A stretch of 64,000 bases of DNA from Fibrella aquatilis (lineage in GTDB: Bacteria; Bacteroidota; Bacteroidia; Cytophagales; Spirosomataceae): NCBI RefSeq assembly GCF_017353255.1, contig NZ_JAFMYU010000018.1:94577-158576 (forward strand). Reading direction: 5' to 3'. The notes beneath the pieces were generated by a model. It ran no database searches. It saw only the letters and a list, made by a program, of their open reading frames with translations, and had not been told where the DNA came from. Each line of letters starts with the position of its first letter. The stretch's first letter is position 1. The position numbers and the translations under genes are program-made. Shown here piece by piece: positions 16,896 to 26,381 of this stretch.

Positions 16896-19800
16896 TACGT
16901 ACACCCCGTCGGTCAACATCATTCGTGATGCCAACCGCCCGTTGGTTTATTACCCCACGCCGAACGCCATGCGGGTGGTGAGTCAGATTGCCAATGATTT
17001 CAAGCAGGGGCAACGGGCATTCAACGTCATTGGGGCCTACGGCACGGGTAAATCGTCGTTGCTGTGGGCGTTGGAACAAAGCCTGCGGGCTGCCACCGAG
17101 CCGGACCGCAAACGCTTTTTCGACGTTAACCTGCTACCTGACGCCGCCGTTGACGTGGTGAACGTGGTGGGTGAGTACGCCTCAATCATCGAAACGATAG
17201 CCAACCGCTTTGGGGCCGAAGACACGCAGACGGATCACGTGTTGCAAGCGATTTATGACCGCTACCATGACCTCGGCAAGCAGTACCCGACGCGGCAACC
17301 GCTGTTGATGTTGGTGGTCGATGAGTTTGGTAAGTTCCTGGAATATGCCGTCAAGCACGAACCGGAACAGGAACTGTATTTTGTGCAGCGGTTGGCCGAG
17401 TTTGCCAACGATACCAAGCACAATATCTGCTTGGTTACGACGGTCCACCAAAATACCGACGCCTACGCCTCAAAACTGAGCGAGGCGCAACGGAAAGAGT
17501 GGACAAAGGTGAAGGGTCGGCTGCGCGAAATCACGTTCAACGAGCCGGTCGAGCAGTTGTTATTCCTGGCGGGCGAACACCTCGCTAATCGCGCCGAGAT
17601 CGCTAACCGGTCCGCCGGCGCGGTACCTGGAAAGGCACAGGTGAAGGCCGTGCTGAAACTGGCGCAGAGTAGCAAAGCACTGTCGCTCGATAAATCACAG
17701 GCCACTGACATTGCGGCTAAACTGTCGCCGCTTGATCCACTGAGTGCCAGTACATTAGCCTTGGCTCTGCAACGCTACGGACAAAACGAACGGTCGTTAT
17801 TTTCATTCCTGGAGTCGACCGATCACACAGGGTTGAGCCGGATACGACTATCGGAGGAGAATCCATTTTACAACGTCGCCAACGTAGTTGATTACCTGAC
17901 GTTCAACTTCTACGCGTACCTGAGCACCAATACCAACCCGGACTACATTGCCTGGCGGGGTATTCGAATGACGCTGGAGAAGGTAGAAGGGCAGTTTGGT
18001 ACTGCTGCCGAGCCGTATGAGAAGCTGGTGAAGACGGTAGGGCTGTTAGCGATTTTCATGCCCCACTCAGCCACGCTCGACAAGGCGTTTTTGGTGCAGT
18101 ATGCCCAATGGTGTTTAGGTATCCTGGATGCCGAGCAGCGCATTGGCGAACTGGAAACGTGGAACATCATCAAGTACCGCAACTACCGGGGCCGCTACAT
18201 ATTGAATGAAGGCTCTGACCTCGACGTGCAGGTTGAGTTGAGCCGGGCGGGTAACGACGTTGATCAGGTACGCGACGTGGCAACGCTTTTGCAGCGGTAT
18301 TATCAACTGCCGCCGGTGATGGCAAAGCGTGACGCTTACCGCACCGGAACGCCCCGCGTGTTTGAGTACTGGATTTCAGAACGCCCCCTCGCCAAGGTGC
18401 CGGAAGGTGAAATTGACGGATATATCAACCTGATTTTCACGGAATACTTGTCTCTCGAAGACATCCGGGCGCAGGTAGCGGGTGAGCGGGAGGCAATCCT
18501 GTACGTGTATTATCAACACACCGTCGAGATCCGCGATCACTTGTTTGGGATGGAGAAGACCAAGCTCGTGATGGAGCGACACGACGAAGACAAGGTGGCG
18601 CTGCGCGAACTGGAGCAGATTTTGGAACACCAAACCAAGCTGCTGAATCACCTGATCTTGGACGGCCTGTTTGAGCCGAAAAAGGTAACGTGGTTATTTC
18701 AGGGTGAAACAAAAACCGTAGCAAGTCCCCGCGAACTGAATCAACTGCTCTCGGAGGTTTGCGAAGCCGTTTATGAAGAAGCCCCTGTCTTCCGTAACGA
18801 GCTAGTGAATCGCCACAAGTACGCTTCGTCGATTGGGTTGGCGAAACGCAATTACCTGAAAGCGATGGTAGAACAGTGGGGAGAGCCGGACTTGGGCTTT
18901 AGCAAAGACCTGTTCCCGCCCGAAAAGACAATCTTCCTGACGCTGTTGGCCCAAAACGGCCTGTATGACACGTTCCGTACTGACCGCGTCTCCGGCGACT
19001 ACGTACCCACTACCCCGACGCTGACGCCCGGCTCTACGTTTGAGCCACTGTGGAAAAAATCGGGTGACTTTATCGACTCGGCAAAGCAGGGGCGGCGGTC
19101 GGTGGCCGAATTTGTGGAGACGCTGAACAAACGCCCGCTGAAACTAAAGCAAGGCCTAATTGAGTTTTGGGTGCCTACGTACCTGTTGTTGCGGCGCGAC
19201 GATTATGCCTTCTTTGAAGATGGTATCTACGTACCCAACCTGTCGTGGGAAACGCTTGAGCTGATTCTGAAAGACCCGAAACGGTATGCGATCAAGACAT
19301 TCGGGGTAGATGGATTGCGGTTGAACCTGTTGAACGAATACCGGCATTTGTTTCAGCAAACTGCCGAACTACGGTTTAGCAATCAGTCATTTATCGAGAC
19401 GATCAAGCCTTTGCTGACGTTCTACCGCGACTTGCCCGACTACGCCAAGCACACCAAACGCCTGAGCCGCGAGGCCGTGGCGGTGCGGTTGGCAATCGAG
19501 AAATCGCAGGAGCCGGAGAAGACGTTTTTTGAGGACTTGCCAACGGCCCTCGGCTACACCGCCGACGAACTGCAAACCGTACCCGACCGCTTTGTGGCCT
19601 TCGTTACCGGCCTGCAAGATGCCGTGCAAGACATCCGAACGGCCTACGACGGGCTGATTGGCCGGTTTGAAGCGTTTCTGCTGACCGAATTTTTGGGCGA
19701 AAAGGCAGACTTTGCTGTGTATCAGGCCCGCCTACAGAACCGGTTTACCAACGTACCCGACGACCTGCTGCAACCCCCACAACGCACGTTCCTGAGCCGG

Positions 19801-20172
19801 TTGCGGTCGCAACTCGATGACCGCAACGCGTGGCTCAACTCGCTCTCGCAGGCCCTTGTAGGTAAGCCCCTGAGCACCCTGCGCGATGCCGACGAGGCCG
19901 TGTTACACGACCGATTCCGGCGCATGATGCGCGACCTTGACAACGTAACGTACCTAACGCCCGCCGACATTGACGGGGAGCAGGAAGAGGTATTTAGCCT
20001 AAAAATAGGTACGTTGGTGGAAGGGCTGCACGAGCAATTGGTCCGAATGCCGAGGAATAAACGCCCGCAGGTAGAAGCCGCCGAAAAAGTCCTTCGCAAA
20101 CAGCTTAGCAACGATAATGTCGTTAATATTGCTGCATTGACAAACATTCTCAAGGATCTGCTCAATAAATGA
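16885..20172 (+). CDS. sspC: SspC-like large ATPase
   Basis: 1095 aa. P-loop ATPase with Walker A GAYGTGKSSLLWALEQ at about residues 50-65 and Walker B LLMLVVDEFGKFLEY at about 140-155. The remaining 900 residues are mostly helical with no other motif I can name. By position between the DUF4007 gene and the PP-loop gene it corresponds to SspC, the ATPase needed for SspBCD phosphorothioation, thought to drive DNA handling. The start ATG at 16885 lies inside the sspB end; the TGA stop overlaps the sspD ATG (ATGA), implying translational coupling. An ACCGGTCCGCCGGCGCGG stretch at 17606-17623 resembles a dispersed repeat found elsewhere. Confidence 0.85.
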   Translation: MPANTYTPSVNIIRDANRPLVYYPTPNAMRVVSQIANDFKQGQRAFNVIGAYGTGKSSLLWALEQSLRAATEPDRKRFFDVNLLPDAAVDVVNVVGEYASIIETIANRFGAEDTQTDHVLQAIYDRYHDLGKQYPTRQPLLMLVVDEFGKFLEYAVKHEPEQELYFVQRLAEFANDTKHNICLVTTVHQNTDAYASKLSEAQRKEWTKVKGRLREITFNEPVEQLLFLAGEHLANRAEIANRSAGAVPGKAQVKAVLKLAQSSKALSLDKSQATDIAAKLSPLDPLSASTLALALQRYGQNERSLFSFLESTDHTGLSRIRLSEENPFYNVANVVDYLTFNFYAYLSTNTNPDYIAWRGIRMTLEKVEGQFGTAAEPYEKLVKTVGLLAIFMPHSATLDKAFLVQYAQWCLGILDAEQRIGELETWNIIKYRNYRGRYILNEGSDLDVQVELSRAGNDVDQVRDVATLLQRYYQLPPVMAKRDAYRTGTPRVFEYWISERPLAKVPEGEIDGYINLIFTEYLSLEDIRAQVAGEREAILYVYYQHTVEIRDHLFGMEKTKLVMERHDEDKVALRELEQILEHQTKLLNHLILDGLFEPKKVTWLFQGETKTVASPRELNQLLSEVCEAVYEEAPVFRNELVNRHKYASSIGLAKRNYLKAMVEQWGEPDLGFSKDLFPPEKTIFLTLLAQNGLYDTFRTDRVSGDYVPTTPTLTPGSTFEPLWKKSGDFIDSAKQGRRSVAEFVETLNKRPLKLKQGLIEFWVPTYLLLRRDDYAFFEDGIYVPNLSWETLELILKDPKRYAIKTFGVDGLRLNLLNEYRHLFQQTAELRFSNQSFIETIKPLLTFYRDLPDYAKHTKRLSREAVAVRLAIEKSQEPEKTFFEDLPTALGYTADELQTVPDRFVAFVTGLQDAVQDIRTAYDGLIGRFEAFLLTEFLGEKADFAVYQARLQNRFTNVPDDLLQPPQRTFLSRLRSQLDDRNAWLNSLSQALVGKPLSTLRDADEAVLHDRFRRMMRDLDNVTYLTPADIDGEQEEVFSLKIGTLVEGLHEQLVRMPRNKRPQVEAAEKVLRKQLSNDNVVNIAALTNILKDLLNK

Positions 20173-21287
20173 CAAACGTCAGACACGTACTGGGAATTTC
20201 AGGGGGCAAAGACAGTGCTGCATTGGCGATCTACATGCGCGATCTTTACCCTGACCTTAATATCGAGTATTACACCTGCGACACGGGCCGGGAGCTGGAA
20301 GACACGTATCAACTGATCGACAACCTGGAGAACTATTTGGGGAAGCCGATTAAGCGGCTTCGGGCTGCCGAGAACAGCACACAAACGCCGTTTGACCACT
20401 ACCTGCGGCTCTACGGCGGCTATTTGCCCTCGTCGCAGACGCGGTGGTGTACGAAGAAACTAAAACTCGACCCCTTTGAGGCGTTTGTAGGCAACGACCC
20501 GGTGATCTCGTATGTGGGTATCCGGGGCGACGAAGACCGCGAGGGCTACATCTCGAAGAAGACGAACATTCAGTCGATTTTCCCTTTCCGCAAGAATATC
20601 TGGAGCGAAGACGTGGTGAGCAAGGTGTTGAATAACAACAACGCCGCCGCGATTGCTGACCTCCACGCCGCACTTGCCCCGGCTGCCGGTCTGCCGGGGA
20701 GCAACCCGCGCTTTGCCGACATTCTGAGCAAGCCCACCTCGTTTAGTTTCCCACAGGTGCAGAAGCTGAACCTGTTGCTCGACACCGACACGCGGCTGTT
20801 CAACCGGTTGGTGCATACGTACCTGCAACAAACGGCCTACCCGTTAGCACAGGAACCGACCTTTCCGCTGATCGACAATGACGAGGTGTTGGTGCGCGAC
20901 GATATTTTCCGGCTGCTGCGGGAAAGCGGCGTGGGCGTACCGGCCTATTACGAAAAGCTTGATTTCAGCGTCAACGGCAAGCAGGGGCAGTACGCCCGGA
21001 GCCGGTCGGGCTGTTTTTTCTGCTTCTATCAGCAGAAGATCGAATGGATTTGGCTCTACGAACAGCACCCCGACCGCTTCGCCGAAGCAATGACCTACGA
21101 GAAAGACGGCTACTCATGGAATGACGAAGAAACCCTCGAACAGATGATACAGCCCGCCCGAATACAGGCGATTAAAGAAGAGTATCTTAAGAGGACTCAA
21201 CGCAACGCCGAAAAAGTAAAATCACCATACTTGTTGGACATCCTTAACGACGCAGAAAGTGAGGGTTGTGCAGCTTGTTTTATTTAA
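20169..21287 (+). CDS. sspD: SspD-like PAPS reductase-family PP-loop protein (DndC-like)
   Basis: 372 aa. The N-terminal PP-loop LGISGGKDSAALAIYM (residues about 8-23) marks an ATP pyrophosphatase of the PAPS reductase/DndC family. DTGRELEDTY follows. Cysteines that may bind a metal cluster or carry sulfur occur in RWCTKKLKL, SGCFFCFYQQKIEW and the extreme C-terminus GCAACFI. In phosphorothioation systems this protein adenylates the backbone phosphate and receives sulfur from a cysteine desulfurase. It is third in the sspBCD operon. Base composition falls sharply towards AT at its 3' end, just before the next two genes. Confidence 0.88.
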   Translation: MTNVRHVLGISGGKDSAALAIYMRDLYPDLNIEYYTCDTGRELEDTYQLIDNLENYLGKPIKRLRAAENSTQTPFDHYLRLYGGYLPSSQTRWCTKKLKLDPFEAFVGNDPVISYVGIRGDEDREGYISKKTNIQSIFPFRKNIWSEDVVSKVLNNNNAAAIADLHAALAPAAGLPGSNPRFADILSKPTSFSFPQVQKLNLLLDTDTRLFNRLVHTYLQQTAYPLAQEPTFPLIDNDEVLVRDDIFRLLRESGVGVPAYYEKLDFSVNGKQGQYARSRSGCFFCFYQQKIEWIWLYEQHPDRFAEAMTYEKDGYSWNDEETLEQMIQPARIQAIKEEYLKRTQRNAEKVKSPYLLDILNDAESEGCAACFI

Positions 21288-21297
21288 TAGATAACTT

Positions 21298-22431
21298 ATG
21301 GTATTTAACATAGAGACTTGGAATCTAAGACAAATGATCTCATTATTTGATTCTGGAGAGTTAAATCTTAATCCTCCTTATCAACGTGGTGATATCTGGA
21401 GCCCGATTGCTAAGAGAAAACTTATTGACTCAATAAAACATTCATATCCTTTACCTGCGTTTTTCATATATCGTAATGTAGATGGTCAATTTGAGATGGT
21501 TGATGGCCAACAAAGAACTAGGGCTATTCTTGGATATCATAAAGGTTATTTTCCCGATATGGATAAATTGTACATTCAAGAAATAGATGCTAATTTTTTC
21601 TACTCTAGTTATCAAATAGCTGTTTACATAATTTCCGAAACTAATGAATCAGAAATTGAGGACTTTTACTATAGAGTAAATAAGTATGGTACTAAGTTAA
21701 ATAGACCGGAAATAGCAAGGGCCCAATATTCTAGCACTCAACAGCAAAATCTTGTTGAAAAACTTTCTACGGAGAATGATTTTACTTCATTGAATCTATT
21801 TACTGATGCTACTTTAAAAAGATTGAATGATACAGACTTAGTTGCAGAGTTACTGACATTACAAAAATTAGGAAATACCGATAAAAAAATACAGGTAGAA
21901 AAAAGATTTTATGAGAATATAGATTTTACAGAACAAGACGCTCGGGCTTTAGAAGAGCAATTTGGCGAAGTTTTAGTACATTTTCAACGATTCAATGCCA
22001 TATACCCGTTAAATAGAACCAGATATAAGCAGAGAAACGATTTTTATACGCTTTATGGATTTTTGAAAGATAATGTTAATCTTGAGCGAGAAACATTAGA
22101 TTATTTCTACAAAATTCTCGTTCTGATCGGGGAAGATATATATCCTTCTAATGAACGGTGTTATTCTTTCAGAGAGTATGCAAATAATTGTGTGAGTCAA
22201 TCAAATTCTAAGAGAGCTAGAGATGAAAGATCAAAGTTCTTAAATGACTTATTACTTAATGTGGATGAACACCCTTTGAGTAGGCCAGAAGATGATCCAG
22301 ATGTTAACTTCGTCATTTTAGACTTGTTAACCTTTTATAATTTAAACGATGATAGTCTTACCCAACAGGGATTATACTGGCTAGTTAATTTAGGAGAACT
22401 TGAAAGAGCTACTGGTAGAAACTATTTTTGA
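21298..22431 (+). CDS. DUF262-family protein (GmrS/SspE N-domain-like) without an evident HNH domain
   Basis: 377 aa. The N-terminal half is DUF262: NPPYQRGDIWSPIAKRKLIDSI at about residues 28-50 and the NTPase hallmark VDGQQRTRAILGYH at about 68-81. In SspE and GmrSD this domain hydrolyses nucleotide and, in SspE, senses phosphorothioate. SspE and GmrSD carry a C-terminal DUF1524 HNH nuclease; none is visible here, and the length is about half that of SspE. The gene begins 10 bp after sspD on the same strand and its stop overlaps a TTG of the kinase frame. Codon use is strongly AT-rich compared with sspBCD, suggesting separate acquisition. Its role in defence is inferred. Confidence 0.82.
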   Translation: MVFNIETWNLRQMISLFDSGELNLNPPYQRGDIWSPIAKRKLIDSIKHSYPLPAFFIYRNVDGQFEMVDGQQRTRAILGYHKGYFPDMDKLYIQEIDANFFYSSYQIAVYIISETNESEIEDFYYRVNKYGTKLNRPEIARAQYSSTQQQNLVEKLSTENDFTSLNLFTDATLKRLNDTDLVAELLTLQKLGNTDKKIQVEKRFYENIDFTEQDARALEEQFGEVLVHFQRFNAIYPLNRTRYKQRNDFYTLYGFLKDNVNLERETLDYFYKILVLIGEDIYPSNERCYSFREYANNCVSQSNSKRARDERSKFLNDLLLNVDEHPLSRPEDDPDVNFVILDLLTFYNLNDDSLTQQGLYWLVNLGELERATGRNYF

Positions 22432-22433
22432 AG

Positions 22434-23387
22434 ATGGATATCAAGAACAGAAGTATTGTCCTTTCCGAGACAGAGAGTGGCGATTTGAATGACAATTTGA
22501 ATTGGATAGAGCACGAAGAGGTCAAGTATCATTTGAGATACTTATCTGAATATAAATTTTCAAAAGGTGCAAACTCCAACGTGTACATCCTGAAAGATCT
22601 ATCTGGGTTAAAAAAGGATAGAGCTGTAAAAATATGTAATTATTCAAAACCTGGAAGAAATGCTAAAGAAACTGTTATAAGAAGATATGGACGATTTATA
22701 AATGAAATAGAAGTACTGAAAGATTTAGGTACTAAAGGTAAAGAGAACATAGTTCAGTACGATTTTGATGGTTTTATAGAGCTAAAAGGTAATATGTTTC
22801 CATACTACGTTATGGAGAAAGCAGATACTGATCTAAAAGAGTATTTGCAAGAGAATCAAGAAATAGATGAGCAAGAAAAGGTAAAATTTTGCTTAAATAT
22901 TTATAATGCTATAAAAGAACTCCACGACGAGGATTATTATCATCGTGATATCAAGCCTGACAATATTTTGCTATTTTATCAAGATGATGAAAAAGAGAAA
23001 GCTGTTTGGAAGCTTGGTGACTTAGGGCTTGTTGCTCATAGAGATAAAGACTACGATGATATCGGTGAACGAATCGGTCCTATAGGTTGGCTTTCGCCCG
23101 AAGCTATGAACAAAATGTTGACGCAAAAGACTAATACTAATTTCGATTGCAGTATTGACGAAAAATCAGATATTTTTCAGCTAGGTAAGCTTTTCTGGTT
23201 TATCTTTCAATTAAATGCTCCTATTGGTCAAGTTTCTTTTGATGATTTTATCTGCAAAGCAGTCCATAAGAAAGATATTTTTTGTTTAATAGCTGAAATG
23301 CTATCATATTCAAAGGAAAATAGAGCAGATAGGGAATTTATCGACATGTTTTTAGGCGATATTGCTAGAAGATACGCAGTAGCATAG
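22434..23387 (+). CDS. Hanks-type serine/threonine protein kinase
   Basis: 317 aa from the ATG at 22434, 2 bp after the DUF262 stop; an in-frame TTG at 22428 is an alternative start. Kinase subdomains are in order: Gly-rich loop FSKGANSNVYIL (about residue 42), ATP-binding Lys in AVKICNY (about 65), catalytic loop YHRDIKPDNILLF (about 172), DLG in place of DFG in KLGDLGLVAH (about 198) and SPEAM as the APE motif. No membrane segment or PASTA repeat. Catalytic residues are all present, so it should be active. AT-rich like the DUF262 gene. Kinases occur in some defence systems; its target here is unknown. Confidence 0.88.
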   Translation: MDIKNRSIVLSETESGDLNDNLNWIEHEEVKYHLRYLSEYKFSKGANSNVYILKDLSGLKKDRAVKICNYSKPGRNAKETVIRRYGRFINEIEVLKDLGTKGKENIVQYDFDGFIELKGNMFPYYVMEKADTDLKEYLQENQEIDEQEKVKFCLNIYNAIKELHDEDYYHRDIKPDNILLFYQDDEKEKAVWKLGDLGLVAHRDKDYDDIGERIGPIGWLSPEAMNKMLTQKTNTNFDCSIDEKSDIFQLGKLFWFIFQLNAPIGQVSFDDFICKAVHKKDIFCLIAEMLSYSKENRADREFIDMFLGDIARRYAVA

Positions 23388-23407
23388 ATCTAGTTTTTAA
23401 TCCTGGA

Positions 23408-23923
23408 TTAATTCATTGCTGACCTTTCTAAACTATTTAAGAATCCTACCGCGCCGTAAGGGTTTTCAAATAATTGAGGCTCGTCAACTAATCTTGACTG
23501 CATAAGGTCAAAGCCGCCGCAGGCGTATTCTTCAATGAGCTTAATCAGGTCAAAGGCTTTACTGTCGATCTGATCTTCGTCCATTTCCTCTAGGTCAATC
23601 AGTTCTATATCAGACAGGGCTAACAGGGCCATGAATACGTACTCGACCAGCGGGCGGGGCCGCCAGAATTCAACGGCTATGAACTTAGTGCCTTCCGTAG
23701 CCCGGTCAAGTGGAACGCGATAGTTCTGGCGGATGCCCAGTACGGCAGCGTAAAGGAAGCATTCGTAGTAGTTGGCAAAGATTTTACCCTGCGAAAACTT
23801 CTCTTCCTCCGTACCCGACGAGGTGTCGAAGGCGCGTTTGCGAGACAGTTTGTCGATCATGTCCCGGTAGCGGTTGGGGTAATAGGGGGTCTTCTTATCG
23901 AAGCGGTCGAGTAGGGTTTGCAT
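23408..23923 (-). CDS. Unknown 171-aa protein, last gene of the convergent defence operon
   Basis: 171 aa, soluble, acidic, with a Lys/Arg-rich N-terminus (RYRDMIDKLSRKRAF) and an acidic stretch DLEEMDEDQIDSKAFDLIKLIEEYA near residue 115. Starts at the base immediately before the stop of the SMC-like gene (23924), so it is tightly coupled. It ends 20 bp from the convergent kinase gene. I recognise no family. Its fixed position behind the ATPase suggests a partner subunit. Confidence 0.75.
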   Translation of the reverse strand: MQTLLDRFDKKTPYYPNRYRDMIDKLSRKRAFDTSSGTEEEKFSQGKIFANYYECFLYAAVLGIRQNYRVPLDRATEGTKFIAVEFWRPRPLVEYVFMALLALSDIELIDLEEMDEDQIDSKAFDLIKLIEEYACGGFDLMQSRLVDEPQLFENPYGAVGFLNSLERSAMN

Positions 23924-26140
23924 CTAACAATTTACTTTTTGAATCGTGACTTCTAGTTCATTACGAAACGCGTTTGATACACCATCGGGCATATCTAACT
24001 GGTAAACGTTCAGTGTCTTGTCTGCCGCTTGTAAGTCTGTCCGGAGTTCGTGCAATCTGACTAAATCGGGTTTGTAACGGCCTATGCGGGTGGTGTCTTC
24101 TACCAGTAGTTCCTTTACAATCACGATACTCTGTCTGAACGTGTTGGCTGTTTCCCGGAAGAAGGTCATGGCTTTCACCACGTCGAAATCAGACACGGGA
24201 GCATCCGAGATCAGAGGGTAAAACGAGGCGTAGTTGCGGGTTTTGTTGGCCGACACAATTGCCATGATGATCGACAGTTTCAACGAACTAACGAGCGACG
24301 TGTTGAGGTTGCCAACTTCGCGCCCATCGTTATCCAAGATGGCTGGTCGGTATCCTCCGTCCGACGTCTCTATGAAGCGAATAGTGCCGTAGAACGCGCC
24401 CGTTGGGGCATTTATGTTGCGGTAGTGGGTATTGGCGGTGTCTTCAAGCTGCTGAACCAATTCCTGATACTTCGTCTTTTTCACCCGTTTGGTCAATTCC
24501 ATCAGGTCAAACAGGATCGTTTTCTTTTGCGTCAGATGAGCAGGCACCTGCCCTTCCGACAACTTGCTCAACTCACTGTTGATCTCCCGCAGTCGGTCTT
24601 CATGCTGTTTCTTTTTATTCCGGTCGCCCACCAAATCGCCCTCAAACTTCTTTATGTCTGCCGTTGCGCCGTTCATCGAGTTCACAATGTCGCGGGCGTT
24701 GACGATGCCGCTTAACTGCTCCTGTTGCTGCAACTCGCGGGCTTTCGCCTCGAACTCTTCTTTGCAAGATCGAACCCGTTCGCGTCCAGCGTTTTGTTCC
24801 TGTATTGATTGCTGCACCCGTTGGTTGATGCTGTCGATGCTGCTTTTCATGCCCAAGCCGTTGGCATAGAACTGTCTGAAAAATGATTTCAGGTTTTTCC
24901 GGGGGCGTTCGGGCTGTATGATTTCGGGTTCCGACAGCAGCAGACTGACGATGGCATCATAAGCTTCGCTGCCTTTGGGCGCGGGCCGGTCACAAACCTT
25001 ACAATGCTCTTCGTCAAGCATTTGCCGCACATACATGGGTTCAGGTACGTTGTCGGGTAGCCGGATTTGTAGTTTCTCGTTCGCCTGTTTGGTTAAGTTT
25101 GCCGTGGCTTTCCGTATGGCAATGGCGTCATCATAAGCCGTTAGTTTGTCTTCAAACTTATCGAGCAACGACGACGTACCCAAGAGCACCCAATTGTCGG
25201 AAAACAGCTTCCGGCTTAACCCCTCATCAAACGCATCTGACTGTTTCACGGCAGCGGTGTAGGCAGCTTCGGCCTGACTACGGGCTTGGTTCAGTTTGCT
25301 GATTGTTTGGGCAAACTCAATGCTTGCCGACAGCGCGTCTATTTTCTCCTGCGCCTCCTGCTGATTCTGCGAAGCATTGGTAATCTGTTCTTCCAGCCGA
25401 CGTACCTGCGTTTCCAATAATCGCTGCTCGGTTTGTAACTCGCCAATACGTACCTGATTCTTCTGCGACTTGCTTAATACCTGATCGAAAGCAGATTGGG
25501 CAGTTTTGTAGGCTCTCTCGGCTACCTCGATATAGGTGTCCCACCGGTCAATGTCCGACAGGCGTTTGATCACGTTCTTCAACGAACCGTTGCTTGATGT
25601 GTCGATGAGGTTGCTAATGCCCCGTTCGCCTTGAAACCAGACATAGGGCCGCACATCGACCGGAATCAGGCGTTCAAGAATTTCGGCCTGTTTGGCCTCG
25701 GCAACCGGTTTGTAAGAGACAATATCATATTCCAAGATCTGAAACTCGCTCTTGCCCGGTTCCACCCATGTTTTCTCGTCTGTCCGGCGGGTGCGGTACG
25801 TTCTAACTAATTGGTATTTCCTGGGATTGCCGTTGCGTTGATCGTCCACCTCGATCACCACCTTTGTCTCAACACTATCGCCTATATCGCACTCCGCTTT
25901 GGCCTTCTCTGATACTAAGTCGCCCTTGACGGCATTGGTCAGCTTTAGCCCACCCGGTGTGGCACGGGGCGCATTATCGGTGATACCATCACTAAAAACC
26001 CACTGAAATGCGTCATACAGCTTTGATTTACCGTAGCCATTAGCACCGAGCACAATGTTCAGTCCTTCCACAAACTCAAACTGATTGGCGGCCCCGTAAT
26101 AGCACAGGAAGTTAGTGATATTGATTTTTCGGATGAGCAT
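23924..26140 (-). CDS. SMC/Rad50/DndD-like ATPase
   Basis: 738 aa. Walker A VLGANGYGKSKLYDAFQW at residues about 32-49 follows MLIRKINITNFLCYYG, the usual SMC-type N-terminal strand. A long coiled coil follows (about residues 210-580), with EEHCKVCDRPAP near residue 375 as a CxxC zinc-hook-like apex. A second coiled-coil arm leads to the C-terminal head with ASFYPLISDAPVSDFD (Walker B region). This is the architecture of DndD and Rad50-like ATPases. In phosphorothioate restriction cassettes such ATPases work with helicases and nucleases against unmodified DNA. Third gene of a four-gene operon (28604 to 23408). Confidence 0.85.
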   Translation of the reverse strand: MLIRKINITNFLCYYGAANQFEFVEGLNIVLGANGYGKSKLYDAFQWVFSDGITDNAPRATPGGLKLTNAVKGDLVSEKAKAECDIGDSVETKVVIEVDDQRNGNPRKYQLVRTYRTRRTDEKTWVEPGKSEFQILEYDIVSYKPVAEAKQAEILERLIPVDVRPYVWFQGERGISNLIDTSSNGSLKNVIKRLSDIDRWDTYIEVAERAYKTAQSAFDQVLSKSQKNQVRIGELQTEQRLLETQVRRLEEQITNASQNQQEAQEKIDALSASIEFAQTISKLNQARSQAEAAYTAAVKQSDAFDEGLSRKLFSDNWVLLGTSSLLDKFEDKLTAYDDAIAIRKATANLTKQANEKLQIRLPDNVPEPMYVRQMLDEEHCKVCDRPAPKGSEAYDAIVSLLLSEPEIIQPERPRKNLKSFFRQFYANGLGMKSSIDSINQRVQQSIQEQNAGRERVRSCKEEFEAKARELQQQEQLSGIVNARDIVNSMNGATADIKKFEGDLVGDRNKKKQHEDRLREINSELSKLSEGQVPAHLTQKKTILFDLMELTKRVKKTKYQELVQQLEDTANTHYRNINAPTGAFYGTIRFIETSDGGYRPAILDNDGREVGNLNTSLVSSLKLSIIMAIVSANKTRNYASFYPLISDAPVSDFDVVKAMTFFRETANTFRQSIVIVKELLVEDTTRIGRYKPDLVRLHELRTDLQAADKTLNVYQLDMPDGVSNAFRNELEVTIQKVNC

Positions 26141-26143
26141 AAT

Positions 26144-26374
26144 CTACAGGAGCGTCGTGTTGAGATGAGCATTCAGGCGGTTGGCCGCCAGGTTAGGCGT
26201 ACTACCATCTTCTACTACGTTTACCATCTGCCGAACTAACCCCACCAACACCTGCGCGTCGGCGTTGTAGTGGCTTGTCAGCGTCATTTGTGCCACATCG
26301 GCAGGCGAGAGGCTATACTTCTCCTGAATCTCGCTGTCTTCAAGGAATGATTTAACAATGTCGAGTTGTGTCAT
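26144..26374 (-). CDS. Small 76-aa protein of the PLD-helicase/SMC operon
   Basis: 76 aa, predicted all helical (VKSFLEDSEIQEKYSLSPADVAQMTL). No cysteine and no membrane segment. It lies 7 bp after the helicase gene and 3 bp before the SMC-like gene, so it is surely part of that operon. It may be a bridging subunit; similar small genes occur between the large genes of SspFGH- and Dnd-type cassettes, but I cannot assign a name from sequence. Confidence 0.75.
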   Translation of the reverse strand: MTQLDIVKSFLEDSEIQEKYSLSPADVAQMTLTSHYNADAQVLVGLVRQMVNVVEDGSTPNLAANRLNAHLNTTLL

Positions 26375-26381
26375 AGGTACG

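Noticed and set aside
22428..22433. TTG start for the kinase overlapping the DUF262 stop
   Set aside because: An ATG two codons later is the more ordinary start; TTG is kept as an alternative only.
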